A stretch of 64,000 bases of DNA. It comes from Cotesia glomerata (taxonomy: Eukaryota > Arthropoda > Insecta > Hymenoptera > Braconidae). Both the position numbers and the translations under genes were made by a program. Below are positions 37,636 through 50,185 of the stretch, piece after piece; the first letter of the stretch is position 1, and each line of letters opens with the position of its first letter. The stretch covers positions 5,872,459 through 5,936,458 of the forward strand of contig NC_058167.1 in the NCBI RefSeq assembly GCF_020080835.1. The letters are read 5' to 3'. Under the pieces are notes generated by a model. The model saw nothing but the letters and a program-made list of their open reading frames with translations. It searched no databases and had not been told where the DNA came from.

Positions 37636-37866
37636 AAAAAATAGTATATTACACACCTAGGGAAGTACAGTAAGAAATATCTCAGATCACATGTAATTGT
37701 CGGCCGAGGCGAAGCCGAGGTTGACAAACATGTGATCTGAGGCTTTTCTTATTTACTTCCCGTGGAGTGTATACTATTTTTTTGCTCGACGAAGGCAGGA
37801 AGCGGCACTTTCGTTTAGCGCAGCGGGCTGAAAGTTGACGCTTTCTGCCCGTCGAGCAAAAAAATA
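37636..37866. repeat. Paired-hairpin repeat, copy P4
   Basis: Intact relative of P2 directly next to P3. Both hairpins are present, with arm substitutions that keep pairing (caCttt opposite aaaGttg; GTCGG opposite TTGAC). Confidence 0.8.
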
Positions 37867-38691
37867 TTTTCAACTTTTATTAAATTTTTAATAAAAGTCT
37901 TAACCTTTACCAACAAGTTGAATCTTCAGTATTTATTTTACTTATTTGAACGTTGGATAGTTATTTTGGTTTGTTGTATATCATCATAAATAAAATGAAA
38001 ATATTATTTTTGAACGAATTTTTATTTACTAAACGAAATGAATTGTTGATAATATAAAATTTTTGAAGGCCATTTTCCTGTATTCATTGGTTCCCGATAA
38101 AAGTAATTAAATTTCCAATTACCGAAAGAAGACTATGTTATAATTAAGTACACCTCTATTTTAAATTAAACAAAAATATGATTTTAGTTTATTTGAAAGA
38201 GTAATTATTTATCATTTTCGTTAAATACTTTATGAATATTTTTCATTTCAATTCATTGAGTTTTATTAATAATTTTTCGAACCATTATTTGATAGTTGTG
38301 ATTATAAACAATAAATAATAAAAGTAGTACTAAGCATTGAATATTATTTATAAAAAATAAATGGATTTTCTAATTAAAAAAAAATTTTTTTAGCTTTTTC
38401 AATTTATTATCTGTAATTTTTCTTAAATTAAGTAAATATTTGAACTTACATGTCGAGTGAAATATTAATCGAAAAAAATTTTTCTTATTCCTATTTTGTC
38501 GCTGTGGATATCTAAATAGCATGGCACGCTAAATATTGATAGCTAAAAATTCTTAATGAAAAACGAAACAAACACATATTTTTTCATTTTAATGCTGGAA
38601 AATGTAATTGAAAACCTTATTTTCTATAATTTCATATATTACATTCATATGAATCAACAATTTTAAAGAAAAAAATCAATGATAATAAAAG
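37867..38691. other. AT-rich intergenic sequence
   Basis: No gene or repeat recognised. Confidence 0.4.
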
Positions 38692-38699
38692 TTGAATAA

Positions 38700-41151
38700 T
38701 AGGGTGGTCGTTTGATGAAAAAACACTGGGAAAAATTTTTTTTTTTAATTTAAAACAACACGTGCCTCTACACGATCTAAGTTAATTTTTGGGTATAATC
38801 ATCTTTTTGGGGAATTTTTCAGGAAAAATACAATTTTATTCGAAATATAAAAAATTATAGAACTCAAATCAATAAAAATAACAATATTTAATCAAAATAA
38901 CAATAAACAAAAGTCCAAATTAAAAAATTTTCCTAGTTGATTTTGGTCTATTAATTAAGGGTAACGGGTGGTCTAGCAGTGAAATTTAAGCTATTTGAAA
39001 AATTTTATTTCTACATGAAGGTAATGACTAATCCTTTCAAATTTTTTTTACACTTATTCTTTTACTTATCAACTACACAAAAATGAAAATTAAGACAAAA
39101 AAAAATTTTTTTTTAATTAAAAAAATGGTGCTAAAGTTCGCCTCCTGACAACAAAAAAAATGGACCTGACTGGCGGGGATTGATTCATCTTTACCTCTGA
39201 ACTGAAATTAAAAAAAATAATGGATTTTAAATTAGTGTAAATATAGTTATCGCAGAAACTAGAATGAAAAAAAAAAAAAAATATTTGAAAAAATGGCGCG
39301 TAGTTAAAAGTATTTTCTGAAAACGAGTTTCAGATTTGTAGTTTTAACTACGTGCCATTTTTTCAAATATTTTTTTTTTTTTTCATTTTAGTTCCTGTGA
39401 TAATTATACGTACACTAATTTAAAATTCGTCATTTTTTTTAATTTCGGATCAGAGGGAAAGATCAATCGACCCCTGCCAGTCAGGTCCATTTTTTTTTTG
39501 GAGAGGGGAACTTCAGCGCCATTATTCTAATTAAAAAAAAATTTTTTTTTGTCTTAATTTTCATTTCTGTGTAGTTGATAAGTAATAGAATAAGTGTAAA
39601 AAAAATTTAAAAGGATTAGTCATTACCTTCATAGAGAAATAAAATTTTTAAAATAGCTTAAATTTGAGACTGCTAGACCACCCGTTACCCTTAATTAATA
39701 GACCAAAATCAACTAGGGAAATTTTTGAATTTGGATTTCTATTTATTGTTATTTTGATTAAATATTGTTATGTTTATTGATTTGAGTTCTATAATTTTTT
39801 ATATTTAGAATAAAATTGTATTTTTCCTGAAAAATTCCCCAAAAAGATGATTATACCCAAAAATTAACTTGGATCGTGTAGATCCTGGGTAAAAAAATTT
39901 ATATATACTTATATGTTATTATATATTACTAATATATAATTATATATTACTTACATATAATTGTATATGATTATATATAATAATATATAATTGGATGCAG
40001 TATTTTTTAATAACTATATATAATCATATATAATTACATATAATTATATATAATAATATATAATTAGATGCAGCATTTTTTAATAATCATATATAATTAT
40101 ATACAATTACATATAATTATATATAATTGCATATAATTATAATCATATCTAATTTTATATAATTCTATAGAATTGTACAAAAGTTACAAACATTATTATA
40201 TACAATTATATGAAATTATATATGATTATATAAAATTACTTATAATGATATGTAAACTGATAAAAAGATTTATCAACTATTAGAAATTTAATTTGTTTGA
40301 AGAAAATTTTTTAATTTATAAAATTTTAATAAATGTTTTTTAACACTCAATAAATATTTATTTAGGAGGAAAGTACATTTATTAATAGTTAATAAGTATT
40401 TATTAATAGTTAACAAATATTTATTAACTGTTAACAATTATTTATTAACATTTAATGAATCGTATTTAATAAATAATTTATTAACTGTTAATAAATATTA
40501 ATTAAATCCTATGATGTTAAAAAATCATTTATTAATAGTTAATAAAGCTTATTAAATATAAACAAATCCTTCTATCAGTGCAACTATACGGAAATCATAT
40601 ATAATTATATATGAATCATATACAATTGTATTAAATTTTTTTATCTCAGAGTCTGCTACTCCAATCATTAATAATCTATTGATCTATAGTATTTTTTGTA
40701 GATGAAATAATAAGAACTGCATTAATTTTGTTAACTTATAAAAATTGATTATGTTTACGATTTGCATTAGTGTAGTTACTTCAAAGTCTTCTCTACAAGT
40801 AAGTCTCAAGTAGGTAAACAGGTAGCGCATCAGTATTTAAAGCATCAGGTCCCCGGTTCGATCCCCGCACTCGCCGAAATTTTTTTTATTTTTCTAAAAA
40901 TAATTATATATAATTCTATATAATTATATCTAATTATATCTAATTATATCTGATCATATATAATTATATATAATTATATAAGGCCATTTTTTATATATAG
41001 TTATGTATAATTATATATAATCTTTTTTACCCAGGGAGGCACGTGTTGTTTTGAATTAAAAAAAAAAAAAATTTTTTTCCCAGTGTTTTTTCATCAAAAA
41101 GAAGCTTTTTAGGGGGTGCCGTAAAAAATTTAACTTTTAACGACCACCCTA
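38700..41151. mobile_element. hAT-type giant palindrome with 8-bp target duplication
   Basis: Ends TAGGGTGGTCGTT / AACGACCACCCTA. Flanking TTGAATAA is perfect at 38,692-38,699 and 41,152-41,159. Arms of ~590 bp (38,700-39,288 and 39,293 onward) meet near 39,290. The right arm is split by an insertion at 39,882-41,036. No transposase. Confidence 0.9.
39882..41036. mobile_element. AT-rich insert nested in the palindrome's right arm
   Basis: Ends CCTGGGTAAAAAA / TTTTTTACCCAGG. Most of it is taatatata(a/t)-type repeat. An old TA-type MITE (about 40,257-40,581, ending cttctatcagtg) and a tRNA-like head (40,805-40,880, box B CGGTTCGATCCCC) lie inside. The surrounding arm text rejoins exactly when it is removed. 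Confidence 0.75.
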
Positions 41152-41159
41152 TTGAATAA

Positions 41160-41384
41160 GTTAATTTTTCGACTTTCTATGTTCAAAAAGTTAAGTATAA
41201 CTGTAAAACTAAAAAATTACCAAAACTTTTACCATTATTTTGCTCTATTAAAAATTTTTTGTTACAAAGCGGAAAAAAGTGATGTTTTTAAATTTTCTTG
41301 CTCATCAATTTTATCACTTGCTTATCACTTTAAGCTTCAAGAAATTTGAAGAGGTAAAACGTTTTGGGAAAATATTTAATTTTA
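41160..41384. other. AT-rich spacer
   Basis: Nothing recognised. Confidence 0.4.
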
Positions 41385-41645
41385 AGGCTCAGTTTAACAA
41401 GATTAAATCACTGGACCAAGTCTCGGGGTAGGCTTGGCCTAGTAGTGACTTTCCAAAGCTCGGGTCAATAATATCATAATATTGGGCTAAGCCTGGGCCG
41501 AGACTTGGCCAGTGGCGACTTGCCAAGGCTCGACTAAACAATACCACACCATTGGGCCAAGTATCGGAGCAGGCTTGGTCCAATGGTCACTTCCCAAGGA
41601 TCGGCAAATGGCAACTGGCCCAAGGCCCGGCCATTTGTCAGGATT
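41385..41645. repeat. GC-rich minisatellite, ~90-bp units
   Basis: About three diverged units containing ggccaagt/c-cggag-aggcttgg and acttgccaaggctcgg. The ORFs here are repeat artefacts. Confidence 0.7.
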
Positions 41646-41698
41646 GGCGATTATATATAACCCTACCTGGGATGATATATAAGAAATTTTACGATTCA

Positions 41699-42393
41699 CA
41701 CTGAAAAAAAAGTTTTTTTCGACCTAGGAAATTTTTCTCTCCAGTAAAGAAACAGGTATACCTGTATGGAGAATACCAAAGTTTTTTTCCTACACAAATA
41801 AGTATGGTGATTTTTAAAAAACTCGGTTTCCTTCTCAGCAAAATACCAAAATAAAAATATGGCCGACTTAACCTCATTTGACACAGATGCATACGATATG
41901 TTTATGATACGGTGGATCTTTTTTACTATAATTAATAAATTAATAATTATTAATTTATCAATTTATAATTAAATTTAAGAAAATTAAATAAGTTAAATTA
42001 TAATAATTAAATTTAAGAATGAAACTGAAGTTGACAGACATTAAAAATTTTTTTAGAATTTTATGGCAATTAAATTATTATAAAAAAAAATTAATTAAAA
42101 AATTCCACATGTGAAAATTAATAAAAATAAATAATAAATTAGTATAGACAACTTTCCAATGATCTAAACAAACACGTCAGGACTGTGAAATTGGAGGGAA
42201 GTCAGAGAATTGGTGGCGCCACCGCTGCGGTTGCTATGGTAACGCAGTATAAAGTTTCAGCTCCAGAAAAAAATTAGGTATTCTCAGGAGAAAAATACCA
42301 TTTTTTTTATATTAAGAAAACGTATATTGGATATAAAAAAACTTGGATAAACATACTTTGTATTCTGGGTGGAAAAAAACTTTTTTTTCAGTG
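41699..42393. mobile_element. 695-bp MITE with CACTGAAAAAAAAG termini
   Basis: Left CACTGAAAAAAAAGTTTTTT mirrors right AAAAAACTTTTTTTTCAGTG. CA lies on both sides, possibly a mutated TA duplication. The interior is not coding. Confidence 0.7.
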
Positions 42394-42489
42394 CACAATT
42401 AATAGTGAAATTTATAATTTGGAACTTTTGGAACTTCTAAATTTTACAATAGTTAGATTGTAGTATTTCTGAAATAGTATTAGTGCTTG

Positions 42490-42768
42490 TCGTAAGGAGC
42501 GTTCGTATACGAGTTACCAAAGAATGAGTCATTGCACGGCTCATAAGGAAAGCGTTGAGGTAGTGCTCTACTCTCGACATGTCAAAAAAGCGAAGAGCTC
42601 AAAAGTGTAGATTAGCCATCTCTTTGATTTTGGAGAGCTCAAAATAACACAAAAATTTTAGAGCTCAAGAACAAAATAACTAGAATGTTGAGCGCTTAGT
42701 ATTGGAGTAAGCAGGAAGTTGTAGGGATGGCCTTTTAGAATCAACCGTTTTCCTAATTTTTTTTTCTC
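42490..42768 (-). repeat. Dispersed (CA)n-core repeat, copy D4, partial
   Basis: Minus-strand copy of the 5' third of D1: gagctc-rich text, then gcaggaagttgtagggatggcc and ccgttttcctaatttttttt. Confidence 0.7.
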
Positions 42769-43255
42769 ATTAGAATTATGGCGCCACCAAACCATTGCAG
42801 AGTTTTCTGTTTTTTATTATTTAGTTTTGTGTATTTGATTTTAATCAATTTTATTGTCAAAAATAAGATTATGAGGCGTGCACTTCTGGATTTTTCAAAC
42901 TTTAATATGTTATACAATTGCTTCTAAGAGCTAGCAATAGCCTGTCAGACTAAGTCCTCGCTTGTCAAAAAATAGGAGCGGGTTCGAATCTAACGTGCAG
43001 TAATATATTTTTCTTATTACGCCAGTCGAAAGTACGAGGTTCCCGCTGCGATTTCACGGCAGAAAGCCTCAGTTTTATGCCGTGATCAAGTCGCGTATGC
43101 ACCCTACGACGGGGAGCCGAAATAATGTATTCATGCACTGACAACGAGACACGAGGCGGCAGAAAGTCCGAAAGTCGGTAGTCGCGCTCACTCTATTACT
43201 TATGTTTATAAGCCTAACCTTACTTGTGATTGTTATGAATGTATCTGTCTTGTTA
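42769..43255. other. Mixed sequence with tRNA-like head and GC-rich patch
   Basis: At 42,930-43,000 TAGCCTGTCAGACTAAGTCC and GCGGGTTCGAATCT resemble a SINE head. At 43,020-43,200 a GC-richer stretch (cgctgcgatttcacggcagaaagcc) is unassigned but shares gtcgaaagtacg with 30,886. Confidence 0.4.
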
Positions 43256-43832
43256 TGTGTCTATTGATTGGTTCGAGAGATACCGTTGATGAAAAATTTG
43301 GGAACAAGTTCACATAACTCCGACATTTCTTTAAGGATCGTTTTTTATCTTATGAAATAATTAATAGAGATTAAAAAACCACATCGATTGCCATCAAAAA
43401 CTTCAAAATCGGTTCATTGATTCGAAAGACATCGTTGATGTAAAATTTGGGAACCCCTGGTTAAGAATACTGATTGATAAGAATTGAGAAGCGGTCACTC
43501 TATGCAAAGTGTATATCTATATATACAAACAAATACATTGAAATTATTTAAAAGAATTCGAATTTCATTATTTTTAATTCTTCTTAACCAATATTTTTAA
43601 ACATGGAGTGTTTTTTTCACATAACTCCGATATTTCCTCTTAGATTTTTTTTTGTACTCAAAAAACTGCGTCGATTGCCACCAAGCAAGTCAACATCGAA
43701 CAATGCGTTTAAAAATGTTTTTGAGCTCGAAGAGCTCAAAAAATGAATAGATTTTCGAGCGTTATGCTCGAAAATAAGCGGAAAGTTCCAGGAATGGCCT
43801 GAAGGGTCAAGCGTTTTCCAGATTTTTTTTTT
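43256..43832 (-). repeat. Dispersed repeat copy D5, partial
   Basis: Contains the ggttcgagagataccgttgatg module twice and the terminal gcggaaagttccaggaatggcc before ttttccagatttttttt. The CA tract is missing. Confidence 0.65.
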
Positions 43833-44491
43833 TTATTACAGCTGTCATTACCAACAAGCAATAAAGTATGTAATCATGGTTCCAGACTGTATATCAATAG
43901 ATAAATATTGATGGAATAATTTTTGATTGTTAATTTCTTACAGTACTGTTATAGTCAAATACCGATCAGAATTCAGTTTTTGGCATGAAATTGATAACTG
44001 TAATTTAAATGGCAATTTTAATTAAAGTTTTTATCGAAATTTATGTAATCAGTATTGCACAGATTTTTGCCGCAATCAAAAAATTAGTAGTTTGAATTTT
44101 TTACATAAATTCTAAAATAGTACCCCTACAAGAAATTTTCTTTACAGAAGTTGTAGGAAATTTGATTCTCTTTAAGAAATCTCTTATGATTTTTTCAAAG
44201 AATTCATATTTTCGGCTTAATTCCAAAATTAAAATTGATAACGAACTATTTAATTTTTTCGGTAATTATCAAAATCTGAATTTTAAAATTACCGGTTCTT
44301 TATGGGCCCAAAGAAAAAATCATAAGATACATTATTTTTAGAAAATTAAATATTCTAGAACTTCTGTAGGAATAATTTTTTTATAAAACCAATATTTCGT
44401 CAAAAAATTAAATATTTCACGCCATTAATTATAATTTACTATTCTAAAATAAAAGCAAAAATCCTGGCTCTAATAATTAGAATTAAATCAA
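43833..44491. other. AT-rich intergenic sequence
   Basis: No gene recognised. There is a weak inverted relation around 44,080-44,420 (aaaaattagtag... / gttcta...). Confidence 0.35.
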
Positions 44492-44493
44492 TA

Positions 44494-44764
44494 CACTGAT
44501 AGAAGGATTTGTTTATAGTTAATAATATTTGTTAATATTTAACAAATCATTTATTGTAGAGACCACTTTTTAGTCCTTAACAAATATTTCTTAGTATTCA
44601 AAAAGATTTATTAATATTTAATAAATGAATATCAGATTTATTAAATACAAAGAAATTATTTTAAATGCTAAGAAATATTTGTTTAATACAAAAGTGGTCT
44701 CTAATAAATGATTTGTTAAATATTAACAAATTTTTTTAACTATAAACAAATCCTTCCATCAGTG
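44494..44764. mobile_element. 271-bp TA-flanked foldback MITE
   Basis: Ends CACTGATAGAAGGATTTGTT / AACAAATCCTTCCATCAGTG with TA on each side. The arms (gttaataatatttgttaata...) pair to a centre near 44,630. Confidence 0.85.
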
Positions 44765-45240
44765 TAGTTCTACGAATATGATTGCAGAAACTAGTTCCTT
44801 TTCGATTAGAAAATGTTCCAGGTTCAATCCGCAATTTTGCCGGAATTACCCACCTCTACAACCAATAGACTTTATATGACAGAAAGAAAACTTATTATTG
44901 GATAGAACTGCCAATTTTCAATGAAAGAAATCTAAACACTGGTCTTCACTTATTGATTATTGTAGTTGTCGTTGCACGAATATCGAAAAGAGTGGTTATT
45001 GTCATCAGATTATACGGTTCCACGACAAAATTTCCCCGTATAATTTGTTGAACGATACTATTAACTACCTCAAGTCTTTCAATGCTAAAATAAAGGGAAA
45101 TTCAGATCGGTGTATGAGTCTGGAGGAGTTTCTAAAATAAATTTAAATTTTTTACAAAATGCTCATATGAAAAACATGACCTATAAGTCGTTATCTTATA
45201 TAAAAACACGTATATTCCAATCTAATTTTAGTTCACTTAA
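44765..45240. other. AT-rich intergenic sequence
   Basis: No gene recognised. Confidence 0.4.
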
Positions 45241-45357
45241 TTAACCCTTCGTTGGTCGCGTCTTTTTTAGTTTCTCGCTCGTACTATAGCGAGTCTCTAT
45301 AGATTTGACTAGTTGTTAGGCGGTGATTCGCTCATAGCGCGACCAACGAAGGGTTAA
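45241..45357. mobile_element. piggyBac-type MITE, copy 1
   Basis: TTAA at both edges (45,241-45,244 and 45,354-45,357). Inverted ends CCCTTCGTTGGTCGCG / CGCGACCAACGAAGGG. The 109-bp body matches 56,081-56,188 in the opposite orientation. Confidence 0.85.
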
Positions 45358-46769
45358 ATATCGTTACGCTGAGTTATTAACTAATGACTAATGACTGATA
45401 ACGCATCGAACTTATAATAAACAAAAAAAACTATGAAGAGACGTCAAATGTATCGTTAATTTCGTCAAGAATTTATTACCTAATGAATTTCAAAAAATGA
45501 CATCAATAGATCTTTCTGCAACTAATGTATCCGAATGAATTATGCAATGGGTTAATCCCAGCTTCAATAGTTTCATTGAATAACTTTAATACAAATTTCT
45601 GTATAAAAAAAAAGAAATTTTATCTTAAAGAACTAATTTTTTCATCTCAAGAAATTTTTTTCTTGTTTCAAAACTACGTAGGCTTTCTCAAAAATTCTTT
45701 TGCTTAAAGTGATCTCATTTTTTTTAACTTCCGTTAAAAAAATTGAAAATTTTCGAAAGTTGAGAAGTATTGGTTTTAACCCGGTTTTCGAAAATCAAGT
45801 TTTTATCAGATCTTGAGGTTGTAAGGTTTTAGGAAGACTAGGATGTGCCAAAAAATGACGATATTTTTTTTATTCCCTTAGTAACTGAAAATACTGTCGA
45901 AGATGAAAAAAGTCAAATACTATGAAAGTTTGAGGTCATAATTTTAATGCAGAGGTGCTTCATTGCAATTTTCGATTTTTTTACCTAGATTGTGTTTTTT
46001 CATCAAAGAACTTTCAAACTATTGAGCTGAATAGATTGAGCGATTCCCGGTCTCATTGAAAATCTAATGCTCTACAAAAATTAACCAGTTTCTAAAATTG
46101 TATTTTTTTAATTTGAGATTTTATTGAGAGTTAATTAACTTTTATTCAGAAAAAATCTATTCGTGACTTTTAAAGAAATAAGGCGACTTACAAAAAAAGT
46201 CTCTTAAGATTTTCCGATAAATTTACTCCTTTAAAAGTTATTTGAGGTTATTATCAATACAATCTACAGATTTGGTAGTCTGGCACCAAGTAGCCAAATA
46301 CCGTTCAAACTCGTGTAGCGTTAACGCTAGCACACCTAATCTCTATATCTCTATACCTCATGCAGTACTATATTTGAAGGTTATTAATTGCACGCCTTAT
46401 AGCGCGAAGCAAGAGAGGTTGGGTTTTATGCTCGATTCGTCAAGGTCAAGAAATTTTGTGATCTTTAAATACCTCTATCACAACCGTATTGCACTTATAC
46501 AATAATATGAGTAGATGCACACAGAGAAAACACTTAAATAAAACCGAATCTTTCACTTTCTAAAATCATTTTATGTTGCTATTTTGAAAAAAAAAAGTTT
46601 TGAAAAAAATTTTACGTTTACGTCCTGATGTCACCCCATTTTAGATGCACCAACGATTACTCCCGAACAAATTGATATTTCAAGACCGGCCTTTTTTATT
46701 AGTTTAAGAATTCGATGAACTGAGTCCGTATTCCATATCAGTAGCCTCGTTTACGTATTTTTTTTTAAT
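45358..46769. other. AT-rich intergenic sequence, transposon-like debris
   Basis: No convincing gene. The 46,242-46,505 ORF has no coding signature. At 45,725-46,230 the text (ggatgtgccaaaaaatgac, gaaaatctaatgctctac) has the look of degraded DNA-element sequence. Confidence 0.4.
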
Positions 46770-46936
46770 TTTCCGCTAAGAACAAGAATCGGGAAGTTAT
46801 TGTTTTCACCCCGTTTAAAAAAAATCGAGTTTTCATTAGATTTTGACGTTTTAAGGTCATAGGAAGTTTCCCTGACTGTCCCTGCGATGTTGTCATTATT
46901 TCTGTATGTATATATGTGTGTGTGTGTGTGTGTGTG

Positions 46937-46938
46937 TT

Positions 46939-46982
<44 letters not shown>

Positions 46983-49096
46983 GGGGGGAATCCTTTTTAC
47001 GGATTCTACGCATAGCTGTTTGGCCTGGATGTGTGGCGACTCGACGCAGCGTCATACTAACTCGACACTAACGCCCCTACCCACTAAACCCTAAACCCCT
47101 TTTCCTTCTTTCCTCTAATCCCTCATGGAAACCGCGGTCAGGCATTACTTCGTGAAGGGAGGATCTAGCTACTGCTCTTCCTTCTGGTGGCTAAGGTGTT
47201 AACTACCTTCCTTCTATCTTCTGCTATTTGCTCTTTTTCTTTCGGTGGAACGCAAGTCTTTAAGGACTTCTGTTGCAAACGTGTTGGTAGCGTTCCAGGC
47301 AGCTTCTGATGACAACATTGCTTCTACATGTGAATCTGGTTGCATTCTCTGGTTCAGGATCCTCTCCAGTTCATCACGCTGTGGATCGAAACGAGGACAT
47401 ACAAAGAAGACGTGCTCCGCGTCTTCAGCAGCTCCTGGGCAGGACGGGCACTCCGAAGGGTCATCATGCTTAAAGCGGTGTAGATACTCTCGAAAACACC
47501 CATGTCCCGACAACATCTGCGTAAGATAGTAATTGACCTCACCGTGATTCAGGTTAAGCCAAATGTCGATCCGAGGTATGAGACGGTGCGTCCACCTACC
47601 CTTCTCTGCAGCATCCCATTGTAGTTGCCATCGGCCTATGCTCTTCTGCCGTTCTTCAATTCTAAGTTCTTCAGGGATCAGTGCAATTGACCTTTTTCGT
47701 TGGTAAAGGGCCCGTCTTTCCTCTGCTAGAACTCTAAGAGGTAGGGTTCCAGCAATGACGCACACTGCTTCTTCTGATATAGTGCGGAAGGCACTAGCTA
47801 CTCGTAGGGCACTCAGTCGATATACTGGTCCAGCCTTTCTCCATGATTCTTGTGTCTTTAATGCGTCGGCCCAAATGGATATTCCGTAAGTGAGCACCGA
47901 TATGACTACTGATGACAATAATAGCCTCCTGCTCTGTTTTGGGCCTCCGACGTTCGGCATCAGTCGTGCGAGACTAGCCCTCACTACTGACGCTTTGGCA
48001 CTGACATGTTCCACTTGCTGCTTGAAGTTGAGTCGGGCATCAAGCATCACTCCCAAATATCGGATATAAGGTTGTGATGTGATTTCTTGTTCGCCGACTT
48101 TCAGCTAAATGGTCTCTACCACTTTTCTGCTGGTAATAAGTACTGCCTCAGTCTTGTGTTGCGCCAGTTGCAGGTTCACTGCGTCCATCCACCGGTTAAC
48201 GTGCTCAAAAGTGAGATCGAACATATGATTTATCTCGTCAAGGTGTTTGGCAATGATCACTACGGCTACGTCATCTGCATATGCTACGAGTTTGACGTTT
48301 CTTGGCAGAGTTAGTCTTAATAGACCGTCATACATAATGTTCCACAGGAGCGGGCCTAGAACTGAACCTCGTGGTACCCCTCCGGTAATATCATACTCCC
48401 TCGGACCGTTTTTCGTGTAATACTTCAGGACCCTGTTTTCAAAGTAGCTTGCTACGATCTTAAGCAGGTATTCTGGTATATTCTTCTCTTGGAGGGCCTG
48501 CATGATGCATTTCAAATTGGCGGAGTTGAAGGCGTTTCTGATGTCTAATGTCGCCACCAGGCAATACTTCTTCGTTCCACCTTACCATCTGGTTCCTGCG
48601 ATTGCTTCCTTGGCCGTATCAACAACCTGTTTGATTGCGTCCAGGGTTGATCGTTCTTTCCGGAATCCATACTGATTGTCTGCCAGGAGTTGGTCGACTA
48701 CTGCTTCAATTCTATGGTGAATTATGCGCTCAAATATCTTACCCGCCGTATCTAACATGCAAAGTGGTCGGTAAGATGACGGTTCTTCTGGTGGTTTCTT
48801 CCCTTTAGGTAACAGTACCAATCGTTGCTGTTTCCACTTACGAGGAAAAGTCCCCTCCTTGAGGCATGCATTATAAGCGTCAAGGAATAATGTTGGAGCT
48901 GCCTTTATAATGGTTTTCAAGGCTATATTAGGGATTCCGTCCAATCCCGGCGCTTTATTATTCCCTACACGGTTACAGGCCTCCAGTAGTTCTTCTTCAG
49001 TGACAGGTGGAATGTCGTCCAGTTCGCCTGGCGCCAACTGGTAATCGAAGTTGCGTTGCTGTGGGAACAGTGCAGTGACGATTTGTATGTGTTGCA
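46937..49096 (-). mobile_element. 5'-truncated R1-clade LINE inserted in an (AC)n tract
   Basis: A minus-strand poly-A tail (T-run 46,940-46,980), a ~230 bp 3' UTR and a damaged ORF2 lacking the endonuclease. Both sides are (GT)n: 46,915-46,936 and 49,097-49,234. The microsatellite belongs to repeat copy D6. Confidence 0.85.
47214..49094 (-). pseudogene. R1-clade reverse transcriptase, two nonsense codons
   Basis: One frame runs from the truncated 5' edge (…IVTALFPQQRNF) to TAA at 47,214, about 627 codons. RT fingers and palm: NNKAPGLDGIPNIALK, LLPKGKKPPEEPSSYRPL, ADNQYGFRKERSTLDAI, LDIRNAFNSA, GGVPRGSVLGPLLW and the catalytic YADDVAVVI. The thumb YLGVMLDARLNF, the LSGHGCFREYLHRF block and a C-terminal finger C-x2-C-x8-H-x4-C (CPSCPGAAEDAEHVFFVC) follow. 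Stops at 48,582 and 48,105 break it. The upstream endonuclease is absent through 5' truncation, the usual result of incomplete target-primed reverse transcription. Confidence 0.92.
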
Positions 49097-49238
<142 letters not shown>

Positions 49239-49383
49239 AACTATTTCGCCCTCAACCTTGAAAAACCACGTCGATCACCGCCAAGAACGTAAAAATCGGT
49301 TGATTAGTTCGAGAGATATCCTCGACGAAATATTTGGAAACAAGTGTTTTTTTTAACATAAGTCCGACATTTTTTGAATTTCA

Positions 49384-49990
49384 AGAATCGAATTTTTTTA
49401 TTTTTTTAATTTTTTTTCTCGTTACAGTATAATTTTATAGACTAAAAAAAAATAAGTTTCTGTAAATTTCAGTTCAAAATTCGAATTTTGAAAGGTCGCT
49501 CATAATTTTTTTCAATTTATTAGTGCATTAGTTTAGATTTTTTCGAGCGAATTTTAACTATTCAAATTAAAATTCCATACATTTTTTCTTATTTAGTACA
49601 ATAATCGATAAGAATACATCACGAGATGAACTAAAAATCAAGCACAACATAGAAAATATAATTTTTTCTTAATTTAATAATTTTATTTAATCAACTCCCA
49701 GGCGTGAGTTCGAATCCCAAGCTGGTCTTAGAAACCAGCTTGGTTGAGATTTAACCTTTCCACGTAGGTTAAGACTTTTTCAAACCAAAAAGACCTCAAC
49801 GTACCACTCCCAACACTTAAAGTCGGCGATATGACTAATTATCGAAAAATAAAAAAAATTATGAGCGACCTTCAAAATTTAAATTTTGAACTGAAACTTC
49901 CAGAAACTTATTTTTTTTTGGTTTATAAAATTATACCGTAACGAGAAAAAAAATTAATTCGATTTTTGACGATTTTTGAAATTTTAAAAA
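49384..49990. mobile_element. ~600-bp foldback with tRNA-like loop
   Basis: 49,384-49,530 (cgttacagtataattttat, ttcagttcaaaattcgaattttgaaaggtcgctcat) is the inverse of 49,848-49,990. The loop has GCGTGAGTTCGAATCCC (box B-like) and a small aagctggt hairpin at about 49,710-49,745. Confidence 0.7.
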
Positions 49991-50123
49991 ATTTGGAGTG
50001 ACCTCTTAAAATTTTTTTTTTGAGCTGTCCTTTGGTGAGGGCTCTTAAAACATCAAAAACTAACATTTTTCCACTCGAGATTAAAAGAAAAAAAAAATAG
50101 TCGGTTTTTTTTGCGCCACCCTA

Positions 50124-50185
50124 GTGTACACACGTGTGTACTTATGTACGCACGTTAGAAGTTATACTTTTTTGGCGTAACAAGA
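50124..50185. repeat. Solitary Helentron-type terminal motif
   Basis: gtgtgtacttatgtacgcac followed by gttagaagttatacttttttggcg, as at 8,261. No partner end is seen nearby. Confidence 0.5.

Noticed and set aside
46242..46505. 87-codon ORF
   Set aside because: No start context, splice support, domain or repeat relation; length is within chance for this region.
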